Part shown: positions 25,201 to 34,114 of the stretch, piece after piece
Position numbering within the stretch: the stretch's first letter is position 1
How the letters are laid out: each line of letters starts with the position of its first letter
Assembly: GCA_003225175.1 (NCBI GenBank)
Contig: QIBA01000051.1
Location: 1-63,480, forward strand
Length of the DNA stretch: 63,480 bases
Direction of reading: 5' to 3'
From: Acidobacteriota bacterium
Lineage (GTDB): Bacteria > Acidobacteriota > Terriglobia > Terriglobales > Acidobacteriaceae
Position numbers and translations under genes: made by a program
The notes under the pieces: model-generated
The model's database searches: none
Seen by the model: only the letters and a program-made list of their open reading frames with translations
What the model was told of the DNA's origin: nothing

Positions 25201-26103
25201 ATGCAATCAGCGACTCAAATTTCTTCAGTATCGAAGGAGATGCTGTCGACTGGGCGCGTTTTCAGCGGACTTGCTGTCCTGTTTCTCCTTTTTGATAGCA
25301 TCTTCAAGCTTCTGAAGCCTACTCCGGCCTCGGTAGTAGATGCGTTCAACAAGGTCGGATATCCTCCGACGCTCGCCATGAACATCGGACTGCTCCTGCT
25401 GGCCTGCGTTGTCGTGTATGTCATCCCGAGGACGGCGGTGCTGGGAGCGATCCTGCTGACCGGTTATCTGGGAGGCGCAGTAGCAACTCACCTGCGCGTG
25501 GGGGACCCATTGTTTAGCCACGTCCTCTTCCTGTGTATAGGGTCTGTTTATCTGGGGAGGGCTTTACTTTCGAGAGGACCGCGTGCGAGCGCTCATTCCT
25601 CTACGCCATTGAGTGAAAGGAATAATGCAATGCAGAAGATCACCCCATTTCTTTGGTTCGATAACAACGCCGAGGAAGCAGTTAATTTTTATCTCTCTAT
25701 CTTCAAGAACTCGAGGATCGTGAACATGTCCCGCTGGGGAGATGCTGGTCCTGTTCCAAAAGGAACCGTGATGTCGGTCACCTTTGAACTGAACGGACAG
25801 GAATTTATGGCTCTGAACGGCGGTCCCACTTTCAAATTCTCTCCGGCCATATCGTTCTTTGTGAAGTGCGAAACGCAGCAGGAAGTCGATGACTATTGGG
25901 AAAAACTTTCTGTTGGGGGAACGAAAGAACGTTGTGGGTGGCTCAAGGATAAATTCGGAGTATCGTGGCAAATCATTCCCGATGCCTTGAGTAAGTTCTT
26001 GCAGGAAAAAGATGTCGCCAAATCGAAGCGAGTGATGAACGCCATGTTGCAGATGCAGAAGATCGATATCCAGGGTTTGCAGCGGGCGTACGAGGAAGCT
26101 TAG
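25201..26103 (+). CDS. DoxX-like membrane domain fused to a PhnB-type VOC domain
   Basis: One uninterrupted 300-residue frame with two parts. Residues about 15-125 form a four-helix DoxX-like membrane domain (GRVFSGLAVLFLLFDSIFKL, then LLLLACVVVYVIPRTAVLGA and GYLGGAVATHLRVG). From residue 143 (MQKITPFLWFDNNAEEAVNF) it is a 3-demethylubiquinone methyltransferase-like/PhnB VOC domain, with FMALNGGPTFKFSPAISFFV and GVSWQIIPDAL. An internal ATG at 25627 has GGA upstream, so a separate VOC protein could also be made from the same frame. DoxX-like and PhnB-like genes often neighbour each other with YCII genes; here they are joined. Confidence 0.85.
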   Translation: MQSATQISSVSKEMLSTGRVFSGLAVLFLLFDSIFKLLKPTPASVVDAFNKVGYPPTLAMNIGLLLLACVVVYVIPRTAVLGAILLTGYLGGAVATHLRVGDPLFSHVLFLCIGSVYLGRALLSRGPRASAHSSTPLSERNNAMQKITPFLWFDNNAEEAVNFYLSIFKNSRIVNMSRWGDAGPVPKGTVMSVTFELNGQEFMALNGGPTFKFSPAISFFVKCETQQEVDDYWEKLSVGGTKERCGWLKDKFGVSWQIIPDALSKFLQEKDVAKSKRVMNAMLQMQKIDIQGLQRAYEEA

Positions 26104-26131
26104 AAGCGGCAAGCGTTGGGGAAGGGCATCG

Positions 26132-26260
26132 CTTCAGCCGTGCCGTGTAGAACAAATCAGGGCCTCCGGCTTTAGCCACTGAGGTGCCTTCCAAGAGATG
26201 ACAGTACCTCGTGGCTAAATCCATACGAATTGCCGTTTTTCTTTATCGGCACGGCTGAAG
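26132..26260. repeat. Large imperfect palindrome after the DoxX-VOC gene
   Basis: CTTCAGCCGTGCCG (26132-26145) is exactly inverted at 26247-26260. Inside, GGCTTTAGCCACTGAGGT is inverted as ACCTCGTGGCTAAAT, so the whole 129 bases can fold as one long interrupted hairpin. It fills most of the 278-base gap before the BNR gene. Confidence 0.75.
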
Positions 26261-26381
26261 CCGGTGTCCTCTCCTAGCACTTGTAGTACTTACAGAAATT
26301 TCACAGTAATGTCGTGAACATTCGTGCTCGTCCGTCGTATCAGTGGACTGGGCAACGACCTAACTTCATAAGGAGCGAAGA

Positions 26382-27554
26382 ATGAGTAAGGTGCGGGTTT
26401 TGGTTGGTACGCGCAAAGGTGCGTTCGTTCTGACGGCAGATGGAAAACGGGAAAAGTGGGAGGTAAGCGGTCCGCACTTCTCCGGTTGGGAGATGTATCA
26501 CCTGAAGGGGTCGCCTGCGGATCCGAATCGCATTTACGCTTCGCAGACGAGCGGGTGGTTTGGACAGGTGATTCAGCGATCGAATGATGGTGGCAAGACG
26601 TGGGAGTCTCCGGGCGGCGGGCTTACCGCTGAGGGCGGCAGGCCGAAGGTGAGCAACAAGTTCGCGTATGACACCTCGGCCGAGACGGGCAAACCTCTTA
26701 CGACGCACCAGTGGTACGACGGGACTCAGCATGCCTGGGAGTTCAAGCGCGTTTGGCACCTTGAGCCTTCGCTTACTGATTCGGACACGGTCTATGCCGG
26801 CGTTGAAGATGCTGCCATCTTCCGCTCGACCGACGGAGGAAGTTCATGGCACGAGCTGCCCGGCCTGCGCGGCCATGGCACAGGACCAAAATGGCAGCCG
26901 GGGGCAGGCGGAATGTGTCTGCACACGATCATTCTTGATCCCAGCAATCCCAAACGGATATTTATCGCGATCTCTGCGGCCGGAGCGTTTCGCACGGATG
27001 ATGGCGGCAAGACGTGGAAACCGACCAACCAGGGACTCCATTCCCAGTACATTCCCGATCCGAAAGCGGAAATTGGGCACTGCGTTCACCACATGGCCAT
27101 GAACCCGAAGCGTCCAAACGTGCTCTTTATGCAGAAGCACTGGGACATCATGCGCAGCGACGATGCCGGCGATTCCTGGAAAGAAGTGAGCGGGAACATC
27201 CCCACTGACTTTGGCTTCGTAATCGACATTCACGCACACGAACCCGACACGATCTATGTTGTGCCCATCAAGAGCGATGCGGAACACTTCGTGCCGGAAG
27301 GCAAGTTGCGTGTCTATCGTAGTCGCAGCGGCGGAAATGAGTGGGAGCCGCTCACCAAAGGCCTGCCGCAAAAAGACTGCTACGTGAACGTGCTGCGTGA
27401 TGCCATGGCCGTCGATTCGCTTGATAAGTGCGGCATTTATTTCGGGACGACAGGTGGACAGGTGTACGCATCGGCCGACGCGGGAGACACCTGGGCTCCG
27501 ATTGTGCGGGATCTTCCCGCCGTGTACTCAGTGGAAGTGCAGACGCTGTCGTGA
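26382..27554 (+). CDS. BNR/Asp-box beta-propeller protein
   Basis: A 390-residue protein made of WD40/YVTN/BNR-type blades. Asp-box motifs are visible as [33 protein letters not shown] and SADAGDTW, with a degenerate one (RSGGNEW) between. It starts [19 protein letters not shown] with no signal peptide, so it is probably cytosolic, unlike secreted sialidases; sialidase activity is not supported. AAGGAGCG precedes the ATG. The stop overlaps the GTG start of a MoaD-like gene (GTGA), which implies that the two products work together. Function is unknown. Confidence 0.88.
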   Translation: MSKVRVLVGTRKGAFVLTADGKREKWEVSGPHFSGWEMYHLKGSPADPNRIYASQTSGWFGQVIQRSNDGGKTWESPGGGLTAEGGRPKVSNKFAYDTSAETGKPLTTHQWYDGTQHAWEFKRVWHLEPSLTDSDTVYAGVEDAAIFRSTDGGSSWHELPGLRGHGTGPKWQPGAGGMCLHTIILDPSNPKRIFIAISAAGAFRTDDGGKTWKPTNQGLHSQYIPDPKAEIGHCVHHMAMNPKRPNVLFMQKHWDIMRSDDAGDSWKEVSGNIPTDFGFVIDIHAHEPDTIYVVPIKSDAEHFVPEGKLRVYRSRSGGNEWEPLTKGLPQKDCYVNVLRDAMAVDSLDKCGIYFGTTGGQVYASADAGDTWAPIVRDLPAVYSVEVQTLS

Positions 27555-27850
27555 AGATCCGAGTCGAACTCCCCCAGCATCTGCGCACGTTGGCGAAAAC
27601 AGGCCGAGAGGTGCAGCTCGAAGTCCAGCCCCCGGTGACGTTGCGCTCCGTACTCGACGCACTCGAAGCGAAGTATCCGATGCTGCGTGGCACTATCCGC
27701 GATCACGTCACGCTGCAGCGCCGGGCGTTCTTGCGCTTCTTCGCATGCGAACAGGATTTGTCGCATCAGTCGCCGGACGCTCCCCTGCCGGATGCGGTTG
27801 TCTCGGGCAAGGAGCCCCTTCTGGTGATCGGCGCCATTGCGGGCGGTTAA
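27551..27850 (+). CDS. MoaD/ThiS-family sulfur-carrier-like protein
   Basis: A 99-residue ubiquitin-fold protein: [14 protein letters not shown], a [15 protein letters not shown] helix, [20 protein letters not shown], and a C-terminus [10 protein letters not shown]. The terminal Gly-Gly is what sulfur carriers use for adenylation and thiocarboxylation, so a carrier or protein-modifier role is possible. The GTG at 27551 is chosen because it overlaps the upstream stop and gives the family N-terminus. It is somewhat longer than MoaD (about 80). No moeB, moaE or thiF partner lies nearby, so molybdopterin synthesis is not implied. Confidence 0.85.
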   Translation: MKIRVELPQHLRTLAKTGREVQLEVQPPVTLRSVLDALEAKYPMLRGTIRDHVTLQRRAFLRFFACEQDLSHQSPDAPLPDAVVSGKEPLLVIGAIAGG

Positions 27851-27852
27851 CC

Positions 27853-28012
27853 TTACGTGGTTCCGGCCGCTCTCGGCCGGTACAAGGCTGACGATGTCCA
27901 CACGCTGTGGTGAGATAAGAAATTAGCGGAATGCCATACAACGACGGAGTATCGCAATCGCTAAGCGCCAAAGAGCTATCAGCCTCGTACCGCCCGGGGG
28001 CCGGCACCACTA
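27853..28012. repeat. Inverted pair of GC-rich palindromes, second unit
   Basis: Arm 27853-27883 (TTACGTGGTTCCGGCCGC...) begins two bases after the MoaD-like stop; arm 27986-28012 is its imperfect reverse complement (CGTACCGCCC...GGCACCAC). Size and arms match the unit at 17351-17514. No gene inside. Confidence 0.65.
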
Positions 28013-28142
28013 GTCAAAACAAATTATGTGAACTGTCGATTTTCAACGTGGGCGTTCGCCGTGTAAGTGAGGGCAGGAAGAACCGGGGAGAGCGCTCGGA
28101 GATCCAGCTCAAACTCAAAATCGAATTGAAGGAGATGTCACC

Positions 28143-28547
28143 ATGCCGCGATTTCTATCGATTTATAAAACTGTTGAGAGAACCTCGCCTCCATCCCCCG
28201 AAGAGATGGCCCGAATGGGAAAGCTGGTTGAGGACGGCTTCAAGAGCGGTTTTCTGGTCGCAACTGAAGGGTGCTTGCCGACCACATTAGGCGCGCGCGT
28301 CAGGCTTTCACAGAACAAATTTAGCGTTACCGACGGGCCCTTCACGGAAGCGAAGGAGGTCGTCGCCGGCTTCGCGATCCTGAATGCGAGTTCGAAGGAA
28401 GAGGCGATCAAGTTGACGAAGGATTTCCTCCAGGTGGCCGGTGAAGGCGAATGCGAGATTCGCCAGATCTTTGAACCAGGCCAGGGCTGCCCAGGGTTGG
28501 CGACTGACGCGGCGGATAACAAAAAGGAACCTGCTCTAGCGAGCTAA
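28143..28547 (+). CDS. YCII-related (DGPF domain) protein, third copy
   Basis: A 134-residue YCII/DGPF protein: MGKLVEDGFKSGFLVATEG, SVTDGPFTEAKEVVAGFA, EEAIKLTKDFLQVAGEGECE. It is more diverged from the first two copies than they are from each other. GAAGGAGATG lies before the ATG at good spacing. It lies 102 bases upstream of the ECF42-type sigma gene, in the order typical for ECF42 loci, so regulation by that factor is likely. The C-terminal 20 residues look unstructured. Confidence 0.9.
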   Translation: MPRFLSIYKTVERTSPPSPEEMARMGKLVEDGFKSGFLVATEGCLPTTLGARVRLSQNKFSVTDGPFTEAKEVVAGFAILNASSKEEAIKLTKDFLQVAGEGECEIRQIFEPGQGCPGLATDAADNKKEPALAS

Positions 28548-28561
28548 TTGAGCCAGACCGA

Positions 28562-28599
28562 TTTAGGGAGGGCCGGGACGGAATCCGTGCCTCCCTGAA
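28562..28599. repeat. TTAGGGAGG palindrome between YCII and sigma factor genes
   Basis: TTAGGGAGGGCCGGGACGGA continues into ATCCGTGCCTCCCTGAA, an imperfect palindrome with related sequence in both arms of the element at 38582-38731. Confidence 0.65.
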
Positions 28600-28649
28600 C
28601 AGCTCTCTGGCTTGCGCCTTCGGTGCCGAAGATGGTGTGATGAGTAGCT

Positions 28650-29906
28650 GTGACTGTTACGGACACCCATCGCGCCATCGACGCGGTCTGGAAGATCGAG
28701 TCAGCTCGACTGATCGCGGGACTCACGCGAATCGTGCGCGACGTCGGAATTGCCGAAGACCTTGCCCAGGATGCTCTGATCTCAGCGCTCGAGAGCTGGC
28801 CCAAATCCGGAATTCCAGAGAATCCCGGGGCCTGGCTCATGGCTGCAGCGAAGCACCGAGCCATCGACTTCTTCCGCAGGAACAAACTGCTGGAACGCAA
28901 GCACGAAGAGCTGGGTCGTGAGCTTGAGGCGCAGGAGATGGCTGTACCGGATCTGAATGCCGCAATCGACGACAACGTCGGCGACGATCTGATGCGGCTG
29001 ATGTTTATCTCCTGCCATCCGATTCTCTCCACAGAAGCGCGAACAGCGCTCACGCTCCGCCTGCTTGGCGGTCTTACGACTGATGAAATTGCGCGCGCGT
29101 TCCTGGTGCCGGAAGCGACGGTTGCACAGCGCATCGTTCGCGCCAAGCGAACGCTATCCGAGGCTCACATCCCTTTTGAGGTCCCTCGCGGAGCAGAGCT
29201 CGCTTCGCGGCTCTCGTCGGTACTCGAAGTCATTTACCTCATCTTCAACGAGGGCTATTCGGCCACGGCGGGCGACGATTGGATGCGTCCCGCTCTCTGC
29301 GATGATGCGCTGCGCCTCGGCCGAATCCTGGCGGAACTCGCTCCAAACGAGCCAGAGGTGCATGGCTTGGTTGCTCTGATGGAAATCCAGGCATCGCGCT
29401 CACGTGCACGAGTTGGTCCGTCAGGGGAGCCGATTCTGCTGCTGGATCAGGACCGCAGCCGCTGGGATCAGCTCCTCATCCACCGAGGATTCGCAGCTCT
29501 CGAGCGAGCCGAGAAGCTCGGCGGCGCCGGACCGTACGTCCTTCAAGCCTCCATCGCAGCATGCCATGCACGTGCCGGGAGGAGCAACGAGACTGACTGG
29601 TCACGCATTGCGACGCTTTACGCTCGACTGGCTGAACTGACATCGTCTCCAGTTGTGGAACTGAACCGCGCGGTTGCGCTCTCGTTCGCCTCCGGTCCGG
29701 CCGCGGGGCTGGAACTGGTCGACAAGCTCACCTCAGAACCTTCGCTGAAGAGTTATCACTTGTTGCCCAGCGTCAGGGGGGATTTGCTGAAGAAGCTCGG
29801 CCGCCTCAACGAGGCGCGGATAGAGTTTGAGCGCGCTGCCACCCTTACGCGCAATGCCCGTGAGCGCAAGCTGCTTCTTGATCGTGCAACCGCCTGCGGA
29901 AATTAG
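28650..29906 (+). CDS. ECF42-type RNA polymerase sigma factor with helical C-terminal extension
   Basis: A 418-residue sigma-70 family protein. Residues about 10-75 form region 2 (IVRDVGIAEDLAQDALISAL, PGAWLMAAAKHRAIDFFRR) and about 110-165 form region 4 (TLRLLGGLTTDEIARAFLVP, ATVAQRIVRAKRTL). The remaining 230 residues are a helical, TPR-like extension (SVLEVIYLIFNEGYSATAG, LRLGRILAELAPNEPEVHGL) that marks the ECF42 group. No anti-sigma gene is visible, as usual for this group, in which the extension is thought to control activity. The start is GTG at 28650; no in-frame ATG fits. Neighbouring YCII genes are the expected partners. Confidence 0.93.
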   Translation: MTVTDTHRAIDAVWKIESARLIAGLTRIVRDVGIAEDLAQDALISALESWPKSGIPENPGAWLMAAAKHRAIDFFRRNKLLERKHEELGRELEAQEMAVPDLNAAIDDNVGDDLMRLMFISCHPILSTEARTALTLRLLGGLTTDEIARAFLVPEATVAQRIVRAKRTLSEAHIPFEVPRGAELASRLSSVLEVIYLIFNEGYSATAGDDWMRPALCDDALRLGRILAELAPNEPEVHGLVALMEIQASRSRARVGPSGEPILLLDQDRSRWDQLLIHRGFAALERAEKLGGAGPYVLQASIAACHARAGRSNETDWSRIATLYARLAELTSSPVVELNRAVALSFASGPAAGLELVDKLTSEPSLKSYHLLPSVRGDLLKKLGRLNEARIEFERAATLTRNARERKLLLDRATACGN

Positions 29907-30140
29907 CTCCTGAAGCTAGGTGCTTGACAGGTGTAGGCAGTCCTTAATCAAGGTTAAGGCCAATCTCTGAGCAACAAGTATCATCTAATTTCCCACTTTG
30001 GAAACTAAGGGTTAGGGCGGTTCCTCCCATTACGTTAGGCCGAACCCCTCTTGTGAGTACGCGGATTTTCGCGGTATAACTTTCCTATTTGGCCCAGCCC
30101 TATGGGGCTGCTTTTCCCAGTATTTCCTGAGGTTCCTGGA

Positions 30141-32129
30141 ATGAATTTCGTACCAATTCGTCGACTCTTGCCGGTTAGATTTGTCCTCGTCGTTGTGTTG
30201 GCGCTCTCTTGCCGCAGTTTTGCGTTCGATGACTGGCGTCCTATTTCGCAGGAAGAGCTCAAGATGACCAGCGAACCGCAAGCTCCGGGAGCTCCGGCCA
30301 TCATCTTGTGGCGCCAAGTAGATCGCGACGATCGTGGGCACACTCCTCACGAAGTGGACTACATCAGGATCAAGATTCTTACCGAAGAAGGCCGAAAGTA
30401 CGCCGACGTAGAGATTCCCTTCTCCAAGAGCATTGGAAATGATGTGGTGCATATCAGCGCGCGAACCATCGAGCCAGACGGGTCGATAACAAACTACGAT
30501 GGCAAGGCATTCGAAAAGTACATTGTGAAGGCCAAGGGAGTGAAATACATGGCGAAGACCTTCACACTCCCTAACGTCCAGGTTGGCAGCATTATCGAGT
30601 ACTACTTTACGGTTGATCTCGCCGAGTACAAGATCTTCGACTCGCATTGGATTCTGAGTCACGAGCTGTTCACGAAAGACGCCAGCTTCTCGCTGAAACC
30701 GTACACGAGCAGCTATTACCCGATCAACATCCGCTGGAGTTGGCAAGGATTGCCGCCTGGAACCGAGCCTCCGAAGGAAGGCCCGGATCACGTGGTTCGC
30801 ATGCAGGCGCACAATATCCCTGCGTTTCACACCGAAGACTTCATGCCTCCCGAGAATGAGTTGAAGTCGCGGGTGGACTTCACTTACAGCGACGAGCTTC
30901 CGGAGAAGGATGCCAAGGAGTTCTGGAAGAAAAAAGGCAAGAAGCTGAATGGTTCCGTAGAGAGCTTTATTGGTAAGCCCAAAGCAATGCAGCAGGCGGT
31001 AGCCGAGATTGTTTCGCCAAACGATTCTTCCGAAGTGAAACTGCAGAAGATCTATGCCAAAGTGCAGCAACTTCGGAACACTTCTTACGAGGTTCGCAAG
31101 ACTGAGCAGCAGCAAAAGCGCGAGAAAGAAAAAGAAGCGGCCAACGTCGAGGAGGTTTGGAAGCGGGGTTACGGCGATGGAGTACAGCTGACCTGGCTAT
31201 TTCTGGCTCTCACACGTGCAGCTGGCTTTGAATCGTACGGCGTGATGGCGTCGGATCGCCGTAACTACTTTTTCAATCCCATTGTGATGGATGCATACAA
31301 GCTGGACGCAAACGTCGTGCTGGTGAAGCTTAACGGCAAAGAGATGTACTTCGATCCGGGAGCGGCGTTCACACCCTTCGGAATGCTGGCCTGGTCAGAG
31401 ACTGGCGTTCAGGGATTGCGTCTCGACAAGGATGGCGGTACCTGGGTTCATACAACTTTGCCCGAAAGCTCAGAGTCACGCATTGAGCGGAATGCTGCTT
31501 TGAATTTGTCAGAAACCGGCGATCTGGAAGGCAAGCTCACTATCACCTTTGTAGGCCTCGAAGCCATGCAGAGGCGTGTAGAAAAACGGAATGAAGATGA
31601 GTCGGAGAAGCAAAAATTTCTCGAAGACGAGGCCAAGGAGTACGTTCCTGCCGCGAGTGAAATCGATTTGACCAATAAGCCAGACTGGGGCAGTTCTTCC
31701 ACACCCTTGGTTGCGGAATACAAGGTAAGGATTCCCGGATGGGTTTCCGGAGCAGGACGGAGAGCGATGCTTCCCGTCGGTATCTTTACCGCGTCGGAGA
31801 AGCGCGTGTTTGAACACGCGCAGCGAGTGCATCCGATCTACTTCGAGTATCCGTTTGAAAAAATCGACGATGTAAGCATCATGCTTCCAATTGGCTGGCA
31901 GGTGAGCAGCCTTCCTCCTGCCAAGACTCAGGATGCCAAGGTTGTTCTCTACTCACTGAAAGCTGCGAACGACAAAAACACAATTCATCTGAATCGGAAA
32001 TTGAAGGTTGACTTGTTGTTGTTGGAGCCGAAGTACTATCCGGCACTGCGCAATTTCTTTCAGGTCGTGAGGTCAGGAGATGAAGAGCAAGTTGTCTTAC
32101 AGCCGGTGGGCGCCAGTGCAAGCAACTAA
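30141..32129 (+). CDS. DUF3857 / transglutaminase-like exported protein, active site lost
   Basis: About 662 residues. A signal peptide (RRLLPVRFVLVVVLALSC...) precedes a DUF3857 domain (residues about 40-220) and a transglutaminase-like domain. In the place of the GDCxDKA active site it reads YGDGVQLTW, with Gly347 where the Cys belongs, and the following His motif is DANVVLVKL without His; only the FDPG Asp remains. Catalysis is therefore unlikely. The ATG at 30141 is preferred over the frame's opening at 30102 because it gives a normal signal peptide. The next DUF3857 gene starts inside its last 50 bases. Probably a structural partner of that protein. Confidence 0.8.
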   Translation: MNFVPIRRLLPVRFVLVVVLALSCRSFAFDDWRPISQEELKMTSEPQAPGAPAIILWRQVDRDDRGHTPHEVDYIRIKILTEEGRKYADVEIPFSKSIGNDVVHISARTIEPDGSITNYDGKAFEKYIVKAKGVKYMAKTFTLPNVQVGSIIEYYFTVDLAEYKIFDSHWILSHELFTKDASFSLKPYTSSYYPINIRWSWQGLPPGTEPPKEGPDHVVRMQAHNIPAFHTEDFMPPENELKSRVDFTYSDELPEKDAKEFWKKKGKKLNGSVESFIGKPKAMQQAVAEIVSPNDSSEVKLQKIYAKVQQLRNTSYEVRKTEQQQKREKEKEAANVEEVWKRGYGDGVQLTWLFLALTRAAGFESYGVMASDRRNYFFNPIVMDAYKLDANVVLVKLNGKEMYFDPGAAFTPFGMLAWSETGVQGLRLDKDGGTWVHTTLPESSESRIERNAALNLSETGDLEGKLTITFVGLEAMQRRVEKRNEDESEKQKFLEDEAKEYVPAASEIDLTNKPDWGSSSTPLVAEYKVRIPGWVSGAGRRAMLPVGIFTASEKRVFEHAQRVHPIYFEYPFEKIDDVSIMLPIGWQVSSLPPAKTQDAKVVLYSLKAANDKNTIHLNRKLKVDLLLLEPKYYPALRNFFQVVRSGDEEQVVLQPVGASASN

Positions 32130-34113
32130 GCGCAGTACTACAGCAGTTCTATTTTGGGTCGTAGCCAGCGTTCTCACGTTTGTGCCGCAGCTCGCTGCGT
32201 CAGGAGACGCCCCTTCGTGGATGCATGCGCAGGTAAACGCGCCATTGCCTGCACACGACGAGAAGACCGACGCAGCGTTGCTCTACGGTGAGACGAATGT
32301 CAACGTCATCTCGAGTGACAAGATCAAGATTACTGTTCGTAGGGCGTACAAAATCCTGCGTCCCGGCGGTCGCGAATACGGCACCGTCGTCGTCTTCCTG
32401 AATTCCAACCGCAAGGTGACAAGCCTGCACGGCTGGTCCATTCCGGCACAGGGCAAAGACTACGAAGTGAAAGATAAGGACGCGATGGAGGTATCGCCGC
32501 CGAAGGTTGAAGGCAGCGAGCTGGTTGCAGATGTAAAGGCGAGAGTGCTCCATATACCGGCTGCCGATCCGGGAAATATTGTCGGATACGAGTACGAAGT
32601 TGAGGAACATCCCCTGCTATTGCAAAAGAGTTGGGATTTTCAGGAGGAGAATCCAGTTCGGGAAATCCACTACTCGCTGCAGTTGCCCAGCAGCTGGGAA
32701 TACAAGGTGTCATGGCTGAACTATCCAGAGGTGAAGCCAACGCAGTCCGGATCAAATCAATGGCAGTGGGTGCTCACCGACATAAAGGGAGTTCGCAAGG
32801 AAGACGACATGCCGCCCATGGCGGGGCTCGTGGGACAGATGATCGTCTCGTTTTATCCGCCAGGCGGCGCCGGAATGAACGGCTTTTCGACCTGGCAACA
32901 GATGGGGACCTGGTACGCAAACTTAACCGCCGGACGTCGCGATGCGTCCGATGCGATCAAGCAGCAAGTCACGACGTTAACCACACAAGCTCCCAATCAG
33001 CTCGACAAGATGAAGGCCATCGCCAGATTCGTGCAACATGAGATTCGTTACGTCGCAATCGAGCTTGGCATTGGCGGCTGGCAGCCTCATCCTGCAACCG
33101 ACGTCTTCTCGCATCGTTACGGCGACTGCAAAGACAAAGCCACGCTGATGAGCTCGATGCTCAGCGCGATGGGCGTGGAGTCTTATTACGTCATCATCAA
33201 TACGGAGCGGGGATCGATTACGGCGGACACGCCTGCGCACAATGGTTTTGACCATGCGATTCTTGCGATCAAGCTGCCAGATGGAGTAAGCAGCCCAACG
33301 CTCGTTTCGACATTGCAACATCCTAAATTGGGAAGGCTGCTCTTCTTCGATCCCACGAACGAGCTGACTCCTCTTGGCCAAATCGGCGGCTACCTGCAAG
33401 CGAATTACGGCTTGCTGGTCACACCTGACGGTGGAGAACTTGTCGAGCTGCCGAAGCAGCCCGCGTCGCTGAACAGCATCCAGCGAACAGCAAAACTCAC
33501 GCTGGATACAACTGGCAAGCTGCAAGGGACGGTTGAGGAAGTGCGGGTGGGCGACCGAGCGTGGTCGCAGCGGCATGCTCTGCGTACAGTTTCCAACAAC
33601 GCCGATCGGTTGAAGCCGATTGAGAACCTCCTTTCCGGCTCGCTCTCGAACTTCCGGATTACGAAGGCGTCGATTGTGAACCTCAATATGAGCGACCAGC
33701 CCTTTGGCTTCAACTACGCATTCGAGGCCGATAACTATGCTAAGAATGCCGGCAACTTGCTCCTGTTAAGACCGCGCGTCTTCGGAAGCAAAACCCGGGG
33801 AATACTCGAAACCAAAGATCCTCGCCGCTTCCCCATTGAGTTCGACGGGCCGGTGCAAGACACAGACAACTTCGAAATCACTTTGCCTCCCGGATACGCA
33901 GTTGATGAACTGCCTCCTCCGGTTGATGCCGACTTCAGCTTCGCCAGCTACCATTCCAAAACCGAAGTGAAAGGCAACGTGATCGGATACACGCGTACCT
34001 TCGAAGTAAAAGAACTGAGCGTACCTGTGAGCAAAGCAGAAGAATTGAAGAAGTTTTATCGAATCATTGCCGGAGACGAGCGCAATACAGCCGTGCTGAA
34101 GCCAGCACAGTAA
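32080..34113 (+). CDS. DUF3857 / transglutaminase-like exported protein, active-site triad intact
   Basis: A 677-residue protein with a signal peptide (ending LTFVPQLAASG), DUF3857 domain and transglutaminase-like domain. The triad is visible: Cys350 in YGDCKDKATL, His392 in GFDHAILAI and Asp424 in FFDPTNE. Such proteins are common in Bacteroidetes and Acidobacteria and act in the periplasm, as peptidases or crosslinkers of unknown substrate. The ATG at 32080 lies inside the upstream gene (50-base overlap, different frame) and is preceded by GAGGTCAGGAG. The pair looks like a duplication in which the upstream copy lost its catalytic residues. Confidence 0.85.
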   Translation: MKSKLSYSRWAPVQATKRSTTAVLFWVVASVLTFVPQLAASGDAPSWMHAQVNAPLPAHDEKTDAALLYGETNVNVISSDKIKITVRRAYKILRPGGREYGTVVVFLNSNRKVTSLHGWSIPAQGKDYEVKDKDAMEVSPPKVEGSELVADVKARVLHIPAADPGNIVGYEYEVEEHPLLLQKSWDFQEENPVREIHYSLQLPSSWEYKVSWLNYPEVKPTQSGSNQWQWVLTDIKGVRKEDDMPPMAGLVGQMIVSFYPPGGAGMNGFSTWQQMGTWYANLTAGRRDASDAIKQQVTTLTTQAPNQLDKMKAIARFVQHEIRYVAIELGIGGWQPHPATDVFSHRYGDCKDKATLMSSMLSAMGVESYYVIINTERGSITADTPAHNGFDHAILAIKLPDGVSSPTLVSTLQHPKLGRLLFFDPTNELTPLGQIGGYLQANYGLLVTPDGGELVELPKQPASLNSIQRTAKLTLDTTGKLQGTVEEVRVGDRAWSQRHALRTVSNNADRLKPIENLLSGSLSNFRITKASIVNLNMSDQPFGFNYAFEADNYAKNAGNLLLLRPRVFGSKTRGILETKDPRRFPIEFDGPVQDTDNFEITLPPGYAVDELPPPVDADFSFASYHSKTEVKGNVIGYTRTFEVKELSVPVSKAEELKKFYRIIAGDERNTAVLKPAQ

Positions 34114-34114
34114 A

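Noticed and set aside
26382-27554. Sialidase annotation for the BNR protein
   Set aside because: Asp boxes define the propeller fold only; no signal peptide and no catalytic Arg triad, Tyr or Glu pattern was recognised.
27551-27850. Molybdopterin synthase small subunit MoaD
   Set aside because: The fold and Gly-Gly end fit, but no molybdenum-cofactor genes are nearby and the length and partner differ; kept as MoaD/ThiS family only.
27931-28290. 119-codon plus-strand frame overlapping the third YCII gene
   Set aside because: Runs through the repeat arm and overlaps the DGPF protein in another frame; no domain seen.
28544-29146. 200-codon minus-strand frame over the sigma factor gene
   Set aside because: Ser/Arg-rich shadow of a well-supported ECF42-type gene.
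30030-31115. 361-codon minus-strand frame over the first DUF3857 gene
   Set aside because: The plus frame encodes a recognisable exported protein with signal peptide and domains; the opposite frame shows no family features.
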